A stretch of DNA of 64,000 nt, taken from positions 12,211,284 to 12,275,283 of the forward strand of contig OZ010787.1 in the NCBI GenBank assembly GCA_963932465.1, written 5' to 3'. Positions 1 through 13,615 of the stretch are shown one piece after another. A program made the position numbers and the translations under genes. The notes beneath the pieces were generated by a model. The model was given only the letters and a program-made list of their open reading frames with translations, was not told the origin of the DNA and searched no databases. Position 1 is the stretch's first letter, and the number at the start of each line of letters is the position of its first letter. This DNA comes from Maratus speciosus. Its lineage: Eukaryota > Arthropoda > Arachnida > Araneae > Salticidae.

Positions 1-3000
1 TGTGGAAAAATAGCGAATTTGTTTGATCAGGCACGAAAAAATTGCGAATTTTGCCGATAATGTGCGGAAAATTTGAAAAATAGTGAATTTTGTCAATCGG
101 GTGTGAAAAAACAGTGAATTTTGTCAATTGGGTGTGGAAAAATTGTGAATATTGTCAATGTGCAGCTGGAAAAAATCACAAATTCCGTCAGTCAGTTGAG
201 ATCATGAATTTCGTCGATACGGCGTGAAAAAATCATGAATTTTGTTGTTTAGAAGTAGAAAAATCTCAAATTTTGTTGATTCACAGAAAAATAGGGAATT
301 TTGTCAATCGGGTGTGAAAAAATAGCAAATTCCCATTGGTCGGGTAGGAAAAAATGGCATATTTACTCAATCAGGTGTAGAAAAATAGCGAATTTGTTTC
401 ATCAAGCACGAAAAAATTGCGAATTTTGCAGATAATGTGCGGAAAAATTGAAAAATAGTGAATTTTGTCAATCGGGTGTGAAAAAACAGTGAATTTTGTC
501 AATTGGGTGTGGAAAAATTGTGAATTTTGTCAATGTGCAGCGGGAAAAAATCACAAAATTCCGTCAGTCAGTTGAGATCATGAATTTCGTCGATACGGCG
601 TGAAAAAATCATGAATTTTGTTGTTTAGAAGTAGAAAAATCTCAAATTTTGTTGATTCACAGAAAAATAGGGAATTTCGTCGATCCGGCGTGAAAAAATC
701 GCGACTCCAATTAGTTGGGTAGGAAAAAATGGCGAATTTAGTCAATCAGGCGTGGAAAAATAGCAAATTTGTTTTATCAGGCACGAAAAAATTGCGAATA
801 TTGTCGATAATGTGCGGAAAAATTAAAAAATAGTGAATTTTGTCAATCGGGTGTGAAAAAACAGAGGATTTTGTCTATTGGGTGAGGAAAACTCTTGAAT
901 TTTGTCAATGTGCAGCGGAAAAAAATCACAAATTCCGTCAGCCAGTTGAGATCGTGAATTTCGTCGATCCGGCGTGAAAAAATCGTGAATTTTGTTGTTT
1001 AGAAGTAGAAAAATCTCAAATTTTGTTGATTCACAGAAAAATAGCAAACTTCATTAACACTAGAACGGCGGCGAGGGGTCATTTTGACCCTTGCCGAATG
1101 AAAACATTTCGATTCGAACCAGAATTTGTTTTATAATATAAGATTAAACTATGCTGAACAAAAATACATTAAATAAATAAGTTAAATAGTTCTAAATAAA
1201 AATTCTGATGTGAAATATTTTTATAAAACTTGAGCAAATTTCCCGCCGTTCTAGTGTTAATCAGGCACAGAAAAAAAGGGAATTTTGTGAATCGGGTGTG
1301 AAAAAATAGCAAATCCCATTCGTTGGGTAGGAAAAAAATGGCGAATTTAGTCAATCAGGCGTGGAAAAATAGCAAATTTGTTTGATCAGGCACGAAAAAA
1401 TTGCGAATATTGTCGATAATGTGCGGAAAATTTGAAAAATAGTGAATTTTGTCAATCGGGTGTGAAAAAACAGAGGATTTTGTCTATTGGGTGCGGAAAA
1501 CTTGTGAATTTTGTCAATGTGCAGCAGGAAAAAAATCACAAATTCCGTCAGCCAGTTGAGATCATGAATTTCGTCGATACGGCGTGAAAAAATCATGAAT
1601 TTTGTTGTTTAGAAGTAGAAAAATCTCAAATTTTGTTGATTCACAAAAAAATAGCAAACTTCATTAATCAGGCACAGAAAAAAAGGGAATTTTGTCAATC
1701 GGTTGTGAAAAAATAGCAAATCCCATTGGTCGGGTAGGAAAAAATGGCATATTTAGTCAATCAGGTGTGGAAAAATAGCGAATTTGTTTGATCAGGCACG
1801 AAAAAATTGCGAATTTTAACGATAATGTGCGCGAAAATTGAAAAATAATGAATTTTGTCAATCGGGTGTGAAAAAACAGTGAATTTTGTCAATTGGGTGT
1901 GGAAAAATTGTGAATATTGTCAATGTGCAGCGGGAAAAAATCACAAATTCCGTCAGTCAGTTGAGATCATGTATTTCGTCGATACGGCGTGAAAAAATCA
2001 TGAATTTTGTTGTTTAGAAGTAGAAAAATCTCAAATTTTGTTGATTCACAGAAAAATAGGGAATTTTGTCAATCGGGTGTGAAAAAATAGCAAATTCCAT
2101 TGGTCGGGTAGGAAAAAATGGCATATTTACTCAATCAGGTGTAGAAAAATAGCGAATTCGTTTCATCAAGCACGAAAAATTGCGAATTTTGCCGATTATG
2201 TGCGGAAAAATTGAAAAATAGTGAATTTTGTCAATCGGGTGTGAAAAAACAGTGAATTTTGTCAATTGGGTGTGGAAAAATTATGAATTTTGTCAATGTG
2301 TAGCGGGAAAAAATCACAAATTCCGTCAGTCTGTTGAGATCATGAATTTCGTCGATCCGGCGTGAAAAAATCGTGAATCCAATTCGTTGGGTAGGAAAAA
2401 ATGGCGAATTTAGTCAATCAGGCGTGGAAAAATAGCAAATTTGTTTTATCAGGCACGAAAAAATTGCGAATTTTGTCGATAATGTGCGGAAAAATTGAAA
2501 AATAGTGAATTTTGTCAATCGGGTGTGAAAAAATAGCAAATCCCATTGGTCGGGTGAGAAAAAATGTTGAATTTAGTCAATCAGGCGTGGAAAAATAGCA
2601 AATTTGTTTGATCAGGCACAAAAAATTGCGAATATTGTCGATAATGTGCGGAAAAATTGAAAAATAGTGAATTTTGTCAATCCGGTGTGAAAAAACAGAG
2701 GAATTTGTCCATTAGGTGTGGAAAAAATGTGAATTTTGTCAATGTGCAGCGGGAAAAAAATTACAAATTCCGTCAGTCAGTTGAGATCGTGAATTTCGTC
2801 GATCGGGCGTGGAAAAATTGTGGATTTTGTTGTTTAGAAGTAGAAAATTATGTTGATTCACAGAAAAATAGCAAACTTCGTTAATCAGGTGCAGATAAAA
2901 AGGGAATTTTGTCAATTGGGTGTGAAAAAATAGCAAATCTCATTGGTCGGGTAGGTAAAAATGGCAAATTTAGTCAATCAGGTGTGGAAAAATAGCAAAT

Positions 3001-5690
3001 TTGTTTGATCAGGCACGAACAAATTGCGAATTTTGTCGATAATGTGCGCGAAAATTGAAAAATAATGAATTTTGTCAATCGGGTGTGAAAAAACAGAGGA
3101 TTTTGTCTATCAGGTGTGGAAAAATTGTGACTTTTGTCAATGTGCAGCGGGAAAAAATCACAAATTCCGTCAGTCAGTTGAGATCATGAATTTCGTCGAT
3201 ACGGCGTGAAAAAATCATGAATTTTGTTGTTTAGAAGTAGAAAAATCTCAAATTTTGTTGATTCACAGAAAAATAGGGAATTTTGTCAATCGGGTGTGAA
3301 AAAATAGCAAATACCATTGGTTGGGTAGGAAAAAATGGCATATTTACTCAATCAGGTGTAGAAAAATAGCGAATTTGCTTGATCAAGCACGAAAAAATTG
3401 CGAATTTTGCCGATTATGTGCGGAAAAATTGAAAAATAGTGAATTTTGTCAATCGGGTGTGAAAAAACAGTGAATTTTGTCAATTGGGTGTGGAAAAATT
3501 ATGAATTTTGTCAATGTGTAGCGGGAAAAAATCACAAATTCCGTCAGTCTGTTGAGATCATGAATTTCGTCGATCCGGCGTGAAAAAATCGTGAATCCAA
3601 TTCGTTGGGTAGGAAAAAATGGCGAATTTAGTCAATCAGGCGTGGAAAAATAGCAAATTTGTTTTATCAGGCACGAAAAAAATTGCGAATTTTGTCGATA
3701 ATGTGCGGAAAAATTGAAAAATAGTGAATTTCGTCAATCGGGTGTGAAAAAATAGCAAATCCCATTGGTCGGGTGAGAAAAAATGTTGAATTTAGTCAAT
3801 CAGGCGTGGAAAAATAGCAAATTTGTTTGATCAGGCACAAAAAATTGCGAATATTGTCGATAATGTGCGGAAAAATTGAAAAATAGTGAATTTTGTCAAT
3901 CGGGTGTGAAAAAACAGAGGATTTTGTCTATTGGATGAGGAAAACTTGTGAATTTTGTCAATGTGCAGCGGGAAAAAATCACAAATTCCGTCAGCCAGTT
4001 GAGATCGTGATTTTCGTGGATCCGGCGTGAAAAAATCGTGAATTTTGTTGTTTAGAAGTAGAAAAATCTCAAATTTTGTTGATTCACAGAAAAATAGCAA
4101 ACTTCATTAATCAGGCACAGAAAAAAAGGGAATTTTGTGAATCGGGTGTGAAAAAATAGCAAATCCCATTTTTTGGGTAGGAAAAAAATGGCGAATTTAG
4201 TCAATCAGGCGTGGAAAAATAGCGAATTTGTTTGATCAGGCACGAAAAAATTGCGAATATTGTCGATAATGTGCGGAAAAATTGAAAAATAGTGAATTTT
4301 GTCAATCGGGTGTGAAAAAACAGAGGATTTTGTCTATTGGGTGAGGAAAACTTGTGAATTTTGTCAATGTGCAGCGGAAAAAAATCACAAATTCCGTCAG
4401 CCAGTTGAGATCGTGAATTTCGTCGATCCGGCGTGAAAAAATCGTGAATTTTGTTGTTTAGAAGTAGAAAAATCTCAAATTTTGTTGATTCACAGAAAAA
4501 TAGCAAACTTCATTAATCAGGCACAGAAAAAAAGGGAATTTTGTGAATCGGGTGTGAAAAGATAGCAAATCCCATTCGTTGGGTAGGAAAAAATGGCGAA
4601 TTTAGTCAATCAGGCGTGGAAAAATAGCAAATTTGTTTGATCAGGCACGAAAAAATTGCGAATATTGTCGATAATGTGCGGAAAATTTGAAAAATAGTGA
4701 ATTTTGTCAATCGGGTGTGAAAAAACAGAGGATTTTGTCTATTGGGTGCGGAAAACTTGTGAATTTTGTCAATGTGCAGCAGGAAAAAATCACAAATTCC
4801 GTCAGCCAGTTGAGATCATGAATTTCGTCGATACGGCGTGAAAAAATCATGAATTTTGTTGTTTAGAAGTAGAAAAATCTCAAATTTTGTTGATTCACAA
4901 AAAAATAGCAAACTTCATTAATCAGGCACAGAAAAAAAGGGAATTTTGTCAATCGGTTGTGAAAAAATAGCAAATCCCATTGGTCGGGTAGGAAAAAATG
5001 GCATATTTAGTCAATCAGGTGTGGAAAAATAGCGAATTTGTTTGATCAGGCACGAAAAAATTGCGAATTTTGTCGATAATGTGCGCGAAAATTGAAAAAT
5101 AATAAATTTTGTCAATCGGGTGTGAAAAAACAGTGAATTTTGTCAATTGGGTGTGGAAAAATTGTGAATATTGCAAATGTGCAGCGGGAAAAAATCACAA
5201 ATTCCGTCAGTCAGTTGAGATCATGAATTTCGTCGATACGGCGTGAAAAAATCATGAATTTTGTTGTTTAGAAGTAGAAAAATCTCAAATTTTGTTGATT
5301 CACAGAAAAATAGGGAATTTTGTCAATCGGGTGTGAAAAAATAGCAAATTCCATTGGTCGGGTAGGAAAAAATGGCATATTTACTCAATCAGGTGTAGAA
5401 AAATAGCGAATTTGTTTCATCAAGCACGAAAAAATTGCGAATTTTGCCGATAATGTGCGGAAAAATTGAAAAATAGTGAATTTTGTCAATCGGGTGTGAA
5501 AAAACAGTGAATTTTGTCAATTGGGTGTGGAAAAATTGTGAATTTTGTCAATGTGCAGCGGGAAAAAATCACAAATTCCGTCAGTCAGTTGAGATCATGA
5601 ATTTCGTCGATACGGCGTGAAAAAATCATGAATTTTGTTGTTTAGAAGTAGAAAAATCTCAAATTTTGTTGATTCACAGAAAAATAGGGA
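1..5690. repeat. Large satellite duplication, copy A
   Basis: This segment matches 13,332 onward at an offset of 13,331-13,332 bp (about 12,885 bp after roughly position 2,650, where the second copy lacks about 445 bp). Both copies contain the same MITE at the same satellite position, which no other monomer shows. The similarity breaks near 5,690. There this copy continues into the TCGTCGATCCGGCG / CTCCAATTAG monomer, while the second copy first goes through additional higher-order repeats. Confidence 0.85.
1058..1256. mobile_element. piggyBac-like MITE inside the satellite (copy 1)
   Basis: This is a 199-bp non-satellite insert. Its TIRs are CACTAGAACGGCGG on the left and CCGCCGTTCTAGTG on the right, directly flanked by TTAA at 1054-1057 and 1257-1260. 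The empty site is visible in dozens of other monomers as CTTCATTAATCAGG, so the TTAA duplication is exact. A small hairpin (GGGTCA-TTT-TGACCC, 1076-1090) lies just inside the left end. There is no coding capacity. The TTAA target and CAC-type terminus point to the piggyBac superfamily. Confidence 0.93.
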
Positions 5691-8600
5691 ATTTCGTCGA
5701 TCCGGCGTGAAAAAATCGCGACTCCAATTAGTTGGGTAGGAAAAAATGGCGAATTTAGTCAATCAGGCGTGGAAAAATAGCAAATTTGTTTTATCAGGCA
5801 CGAAAAAATTGCGAATATTGTCGATAATGTGCGGAAAAATTAAAAAATAGTGAATTTTGTCAATCGGGTGTGAAAAAACAGAGGATTTTGTCTATTGGGT
5901 GAGGAAAACTTGTGAATTTTTCAATGTGCAGCGGGAAAAAATCACAAATTCCGTCAGCCAGTTGAGATCGTGAATTTCGTCGATCCGGCGTGAAAAAATC
6001 GTGAATTTTGTTGTTTAGAAGTAGAAAAATCTAAAATTTTGTTGATTCACAGAAAAATAGCAAACTTCATTAATCAGGCACAGAAAAAGAGGGAATTTTG
6101 TCAATCGGGTGTGAAAAAATACCAAATCCCATTGGTCGGGTAGGAAAAAATGTCATATTTAGTCAATCAGGTGTGGAAAAACAGCGCATTTGTTTGATCA
6201 GGCACGAAAAAATTGCGAATTTTGCCGATAATATGCGGAAAAATTGAAAAATAGTGAATTTTGTCAATCGGGTGTGAAAAAACAGTAAAGTTTGTCAATT
6301 GGGTGTGGAAAAATTGTGAATTTTGTCAATGTGCAGTGGGAAAAAATCACAAATTCCGTCAGTCAGTTGAGATCATGAATTTCGTCGATCCGGCGTGAAA
6401 AAATAGTGAATTTTGTTGTTTAGAAGTAGAAAAATCTCAAATTTTGTTGATTCACAGAAAAATAGCAAACTTCATTAATCAGGCACAGAAAAAAAGGGAA
6501 TTTTGTCAATCGGGTGTGAAAAAATACCAAATCCCATTGGTCGGGTAGGAAAAAATGTCATATTTAGTCAATCAGGTGTGGAAAAATAGCCAATTTGTTT
6601 GATCAGGCACGAAAAAATTGCGAATATTGCGATAATGTGCGGAAAAATTGAAAAATAGTAAATTTTGTCAATCGGGTTTGAAAAAACAGTGAATTTTTTC
6701 AATTGGGTATGGAAAAATTGTGAATTTTGTCAATGTGCAGCGGAAAAAAATCACAAATTCCGTTAGTCAGTTGAGATCATGAATTTCGTCGATCCGGCGT
6801 GAAAAAATCATGAATTTTGTTTTTTAGAAGTAGAAAAATCTCAAATTTTGTTGATTCACAGAAAAATAGAGAATTTTGTCAATCGGGTGTGAAAAAATAG
6901 CAAATCCCATTTGTCGAGTTGGAAAAAATGGCATATTTAGTTAATCAGGTGTGGAAAAATAGCGAATTTGTTTGATCAGGCACGAAAAAATTGCGAATTT
7001 TGCCGATAATGTGCGGAAGAATTGAAAAATAGTGAATTTTGTCAATCGGGTTTGAAAAAACAGTGAATTTTGTCAATTGGGTGTGGAAAAATTGTGAATT
7101 TTGTCAATGTGCAGTGGGAAAAAATCACAAATTCTGTCAGTCAGTTGAGATCATGAATTTCGTCGATCCGGCGTGAAAAAATCGTGAATTTTGTTGTTTA
7201 GAAGTAGAAAAATCTCAAATTTTGTTGATTCACAGAAAACTAGCAAACTTCATTAATCAGGCACAGAAAAAAAGGGAATTTTGTCAACCGGGTGTGAAAA
7301 AATAGCAAATCCCATTCGTCGGGTAGGAAAAAATGGCGAATTTAGTCAATCAGGCGTGGAAAAATAGCAAATTTGATTGATCAGGCCCGAAAAAATTGCG
7401 AATATTGTCGATAATGTGCGGAAAAATTGAAAAATAGTGAATTTTGTCAATCGGGTGTGAAAAAACAGAGGATTTTGTCTATTGGGTGTGGAAAACTTGT
7501 GAATTTTGTCAATGTGCAGCGGGAAAAAATCACAAATTCCGTCAGTCAGTTGAGATCATGAATTTCGTCGATCCGGCGTGAAACAATCGTGAATTTTGTT
7601 GTTTAGAAGTAGAAAAATGTCAAATTTTGTTGATTCACAGAAAAATAGGGAATTTTGTCAATCGGGTGTGAAAAGATAGCAAATCCCATTGGTCGGGTAG
7701 GGAAAAATGGCATATTTAGTCAATCAGGTGTGGAAAAATAGAGAATTTGTTTGATCAGGCACGAAAAAATTGCGAATATTGCCGATAATGTGCGGAAAAT
7801 TGAAAAATAGTGAATTTTGTCAATCGGGTGTGAAAAAACAGCGAATTTTGTCAAATGGGTGTGGAAAAATTGTGAATTTTGTCAATGTGCAGCGGGAAAA
7901 AATCACAAATTCCGTTAGTCAGTTGAGATCATGAATTTTGTCGATCCGGCGTGAAAAAATCATGAATTTTGTTGTTTAGAAGTAGAAAATCTCAAATTTT
8001 GTTGATTCACAGAAAAATAGAGAATTTTGTCAATCGGGTGTGAAAAAATAGCAAATCCCATTGGTCGGGTAGGAAATAATGGCATATTTAGTCAATCCAG
8101 TGTGGAAAAATAGCGAATTTCTTTGATCAGGCACGAAAAAATTGCGAATATTGCCGATAATGTGCGGAAAAATTGAAAAATAGTGAATTTTGTCAATGGG
8201 GTGTGAAAAAACATTGAAGTTTGTCAATTGGGTGTGAAACAATTGTGAATTTTGTCAATGTGCAGTGGGAAAAAATCACAAATTCCGTCATTCAGTTGAG
8301 ATCATCAATTTCGTCGATCCGGCGTGAAAAAATCGTGAATTTTGTTGTTTAGAAGTAGAAAAATCTCAAATTTTGTTGATTCACAGAAAAATAGCAAACT
8401 TCATTAATCAGGCACAGAAAAAAAGGGAATTTTGTCAATCGGGTGTGAAAAAATACCAAATCCCATTGGTCGGGTAGGAAAAAATGTCATATTTAGTCAA
8501 TCAGGTGTGGAAAAATAGCCAATTTGTTTGATCAGGCACGAAAAAATTGCGAATATTGCGATAATGTGCGGAAAAATTGAAAAATAGTAAATTTTGTCAA

Positions 8601-9420
8601 TCGGGTTTGAAAAAACAGTGAATTTTTTCAATTGGGTATGGAAAAATTGTGAATTTTGTCAATGTGCAGCGGAAAAAAATCACAAATTCCGTTAGTCAGT
8701 TGAGATCATGAATTTCGTCGATCCGGCGTGAAAAAATCATGAATTTTGTTGTTTAGAAGTAGAAAAATCTCAAATTTTGTTGATTCAAAAAAATAGCAAA
8801 CTTCATTAATCAGGCACAGAAAAAAAGGGAATTTTGTCAATCGGGTGTGAAAAAATAGCAAATCCCATTCGTCGGGTAGGAAAAAATGGCGAATTTAGTC
8901 AATCAAGCGTGGAAAAATAGCAAATTTGTTTGATCAGGCACGAAAAAATTGCAAATTTTGTCGATAATGTGTGGAAAAATTGAAAAATAGTGAATTTTGT
9001 CAATCGGGTGTGAAAAAATAGCAAATCCCATTGGTCGGGTGAGAAAAAATGGCCAATTTAGTCAATCAGGCGTGGAAAAATAGCAAATTTGTTTGATCAG
9101 GCACGAAAAAATTGCGAATATTGTCGGTAATGTGCGGAAAATTGAAAAATAGTGAATTTTGTCAATCGGGTGTGAAAAAACAGAGGATTTTGTCTATTGG
9201 GTGCGTAAAACTTGTGAATTTTGTCAATGTGCAGCGGGAAAAAATCACAAATTCCATCAGCCAGTTTAGATCATGAATTTCGTCGATACGGCGTGAAAAA
9301 ATCATGAATTTTGTTGTTTAGAAATAGAAAAATCTCAAATTTTGTTGATTCACAAAAAAATAGCAAACTTCATTAATCAGGCACAGTAAAAAAGGGAATT
9401 TTGTCAATCGGGTGTGAAAA
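5690..9420. repeat. Satellite block B, repeated at 23.8-27.9 kb
   Basis: The block matches the region from about 23,800 to 27,900 at an offset of about 18,110. Rare variants are shared: CAGGCCCGAA at 7,383 and 25,494, and the monomer carrying GTCAATCCAGTGTGG at about 8,090 and 26,200. The larger offset than in copy A (18.1 versus 13.3 kb) reflects extra higher-order repeats inserted between the two copies. Confidence 0.8.
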
Positions 9421-9754
9421 AAAGCAAATCCCATTGGTCGGGTAAGAAAAAATGTCGAATTTATTCAATCAGGTGTGGAAAAATAGCAGATTTGTTTGAT
9501 CAGGCACGAAAAAGTTGCGAATATTGTCGATAATGTGCGGAAAAATTGAAAAATAGTGAATTTTGTCAATCGGGTGTGAAAAAACAGAGGATTTTGTCTA
9601 TTGGGTGTGGAAAACTTGTGAATTTTGTCAATGTGCAGCGGGAAAAAATCACAAATTCCGTCAGTCAGTTGAGATCATGAATTTCGTCGATCCGGCGTGA
9701 AACAATCGTGAATTTTGTTGTTTAGAAGTAGAAAAATGTCAAATTTTGTTGATT

Positions 9755-11684
9755 CACAGAAAAAAAGGGAATTTTGTCAATCTGGTGTGAAAAGATAGCA
9801 AATCCCATTGGTCGGGTAGGGAAAAATGGCATATTTAGTCAATCAGGTGTGGAAAAATAGAGAATTTGTTTGATCAGGCACGAAAAAATTGCGAATATTG
9901 CCGATAATGTGCGGAAAAATTGAAAAATAGTGAATTTTGTCAATCGGGTGTGAAAAAACAGCGAATTTTGTCAAATGGTTGTTGAAAAATTGTGAATTTT
10001 GTCAATGTGCAGCGGGAAAAAATCACAAATTCCGTTAGTCAGTTGAGATCATGAATTTCGTCGATCCGGCGTGAAAAAATCATGAATTTTGTTGTTTAGA
10101 AGTAGAAAATCTAAAATTTTGTTGATTCACAGAAAAATAGAGAATTTTGTCAATCGGGTGTGAAAAAATAGCAAATCCCATTGGTCGGGTAGGAAATAAT
10201 GGCATATTTAGTCAATCAGGTGTGGAAAAATACCGAATTTGTTTGATCAGGCACGAAAAAATTGCGAATATTGCCGATAATGTGAGGAAAAATTGAAAAA
10301 TAGTGAATTTTGTCAATCGGGTGTGAAAAAACAGTAAAGTTTGTCAATTGGGTGTGGAAAAATTGTGAATTTTGTCAATGTGCAGTGGGAAAAAATCACA
10401 AATTCCGTCAGTCAGTTGAGATCATGAATTTCGTCGATCCGGCGTGAAAAAATAGTGAATTTTGTTGTTTAGAAGTAGAAAAATCTCAAATTTTGTTGAT
10501 TCACAGAAAAATAGCAAACTTCATTAATCAGGCACAGAAAAAAAGGGAATTTTGTCAATCGGGTGTGAAAAAATACCAAATCCCATTGGTCGGGTAGGAA
10601 AAAATGTCATATTTAGTCAATCAGGTGTGGAAAAATAGCCAATTTGTTTGATCAGGCACGAAAAAATTGCGAATATTGCGATAATGTGCGGAAAAATTGA
10701 AAAATAGTAAATTTTGTCAATCGAGTTTGAAAAAACAGTGAAGTTTTTCAATTGGGTATGGAAAAATTGTGAATTTTGTCAATGTGCAGCGGAAAAAAAT
10801 CACAAATTCCGTTAGTCAGTTGAGATCATGAATTTCGTCGATCCGGCGTGAAAAAATCATGAATTTTGTTGTTTAGAAGTAGAAAAATCTCAAATTTTGT
10901 TGATTCACAGAAAAATAGAGAATTTTGTCAATCGGGTGTGAAAAAATAGCAAATCCCATTTGTCGAGTTGGAAAAAATGGCATATTTAGTTAATCAGGTG
11001 TGGAAAAATAGCGAATTTGTTTGATCAGGCACGAAAAAATTGCGAATTTTGCCGATAATGTGCGGAAAAATTGAAAAATAGTGAATTTTGTCAATCGGGT
11101 TTGAAAAAACAGTGAATTTTGTCAATTGGGTGTGGAAAAATTGTGAATTTTGTCAATGTGCAGTGGGAAAAAATCACAAATTCTGTCAGTCAGTTGAGAT
11201 CATGAATTTCGTCGATCCGGCGTGAAAAAATCGTGAATTTTGTTGTTTAGAAGGAGAAAAATCTCAAATTTTGTTGATTCACAGAAAACTAGCAAACTTC
11301 ATTAATCAGGCACAGAAAAAAAGGGAATTTTGTCAACCGGGTGTGAAAAAATAGCAAATTCCATTCGTCGGGTAGGAAAAAATGGCGAATTTAGTCAATC
11401 AGGCGTGGAAAAATAGCAAATTTGTTTGATCAGGCACGAAAAAATTGCGAATTTTGTCGATAATGTGCGCGAAAATTGAAAAATAATGAATTTTGTCAAT
11501 CGGGTGTGAAAAAACAGTGAATTTTGTCAATTGGGTGTGGAAAAATTGTGAATATTGTCAATGTGCAGCGGGAAAAAATCACAAATTCCGTCAGTCAGTT
11601 GAGATCATGAATTTCGTCGATACGGCGTGAAAAAATCATGAATTTTGTTGTTTAGAAGTAGAAAAATCTCAAATTTTGTTGATT
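9755..11684. repeat. 1,930-bp higher-order repeat, first tandem copy
   Basis: It matches the next 1.93 kb at a constant offset of 1,930 bp. Shared private variants include AGAATTTGTTTGATC, GTCAAATGGTTGTTG, AAATACCGAATTTG, and AAGGAGAAAAATC at about 11,250 and 13,180. A related block of about 1.93 kb also recurs between 6.47 and 8.40 kb. Confidence 0.85.
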
Positions 11685-13615
11685 CACAGAAAAAAAGGGA
11701 ATTTTGTCAATCGGGTGTAAAAAGATAGCAAATCCCATTGGTCGGGTAGGGAAAAATGGCATATTTAGTCAATCAGGTGTGGAAAAATAGAGAATTTGTT
11801 TGATCAGGCACGAAAAAATTGCGAATATTGCCGATAATGTGCGGAAAAATTGAAAAATAGTGAATTTTGTCAATCGGGTGTGAAAAAACAGCGAATTTTG
11901 TCAAATGGTTGTTGAAAAATTGTGAATTTTGTCAATGTGCAGCGGGAAAAAATCACAAATTCCGTTAGTCAGTTGAGATCATGAATTTCGTCGATCCGGC
12001 GTGAAAAAATCATGAATTTTGTTGTTTAGAAGTAGAAAATCTAAAATTTTGTTGATTCACAGAAAAATAGAGAATTTTGTCAATCGGGTGTGAAAAAATA
12101 GCAAATCCCATTGGTCGGGTAGGAAATAATGGCATATTTAGTCAATCAGGTGTGGAAAAATACCGAATTTGTTTGATCAGGCACGAAAAAATTGCGAATA
12201 TTGCCGATAATGTGAGGAAAAATTGAAAAATAGTGAATTTTGTCAATCGGGTGTGAAAAAACAGTAAAGTTTTTCAATTGGGTGTGGAAAAATTGTGAAT
12301 TTTGTCAATGTGCAGTGGGAAAAAATCACAAATTCCGTCAGTCAGTTGAGATCATGAATTTCGTCGATCCGGCGTGAAAAAATAGTGAATTTTGTTGTTT
12401 AGAAGTAGAAAAATCTCAAATTTTGTTGATTCACAGAAAAATAGCAAACTTCATTAATCAGGCACAGAAAAAAAGGGAATTTTGTCAATCGGGTGTGAAA
12501 AAATACCAAATCCCATTGGTCGGGTAGGAAAAAATGTCATATTTAGTCAATCAGGTGTGGAAAAATAGCCAATTTGTTTGATCAGGCACGAAAAAATTGC
12601 GAATATTGCGATAATGTGCGGAAAAATTGAAAAATAGTAAATTTTGTCAATCGGGTTTGAAAAAACAGTGAAGTTTTTCAATTGGGTATGGAAAAATTGT
12701 GAATTTTGTCAATGTGCAGCGGAAAAAAATCACAAATTCCGTTAGTCAGTTGAGATCATGAATTTCGTCGATCCGGCGTGAAAAAATCATGAATTTTGTT
12801 GTTTAGAAGTAGAAAAATCTCAAATTTTGTTGATTCACAGAAAAATAGAGAATTTTGTCAATCGGGTGTGAAAAAATAGCAAATCCCATTTGTCGAGTTG
12901 GAAAAAATGGCATATTTAGTTAATCAGGTGTGGAAAAATAGCGAATTTGTTTGATCAGGCACGAAAAAATTGCGAATTTTGCCGATAATGTGCGGAAAAA
13001 TTGAAAAATAGTGAATTTTGTCAATCGGGTTTGAAAAAACAGTGAATTTTGTCAATTGGGTGTGGAAAAATTGTGAATTTTGTCAATGTGCAGTGGGAAA
13101 AAATCACAAATTCTGTCAGTCAGTTGAGATCATGAATTTCGTCGATCCGGCGTGAAAAAATCGTGAATTTTGTTGTTTAGAAGGAGAAAAATCTCAAATT
13201 TTGTTGATTCACAGAAAACTAGCAAACTTCATTAATCAGGCACAGAAAAAAAGGGAATTTTGTCAACCGGGTGTGAAAAAATAGCAAATCCCATTCGTCG
13301 GGTAGGAAAAAATGGCGAATTTAGTCAATCAGGCGTGGAAAAATAGCAAATTTGTTTGATCAGGCACGAAAAAATTGCGAATTTTGTCGATAATGTGCGC
13401 GAAAATTGAAAAATAATGAATTTTGTCAATCGGGTGTGAAAAAACAGTGAATTTTGTCAATTGGGTGTGGAAAAATTGTGAATATTGTCAATGTGCAGCG
13501 GGAAAAAATCACAAATTCCGTCAGTCAGTTGAGATCATGAATTTCGTCGATACGGCGTGAAAAAATCATGAATTTTGTTGTTTAGAAGTAGAAAAATCTC
13601 AAATTTTGTTGATTC
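11685..13615. repeat. 1,930-bp higher-order repeat, second tandem copy
   Basis: This is the tandem partner of the preceding block at an offset of 1,930 bp, with only a handful of differences. Examples are TCTGGTGTGA versus TCGGGTGTAA near the left end, and AGTTTGTC versus AGTTTTTC internally. Confidence 0.85.

Noticed and set aside
560..620. CENP-B-box-like motif in TTTCGTCGATACGGCG
   Set aside because: It contains TTCG and a CGG, but the spacing to the central A and the CGGG half is off by one or more bases in every variant I checked, so it does not meet the CENP-B box consensus.
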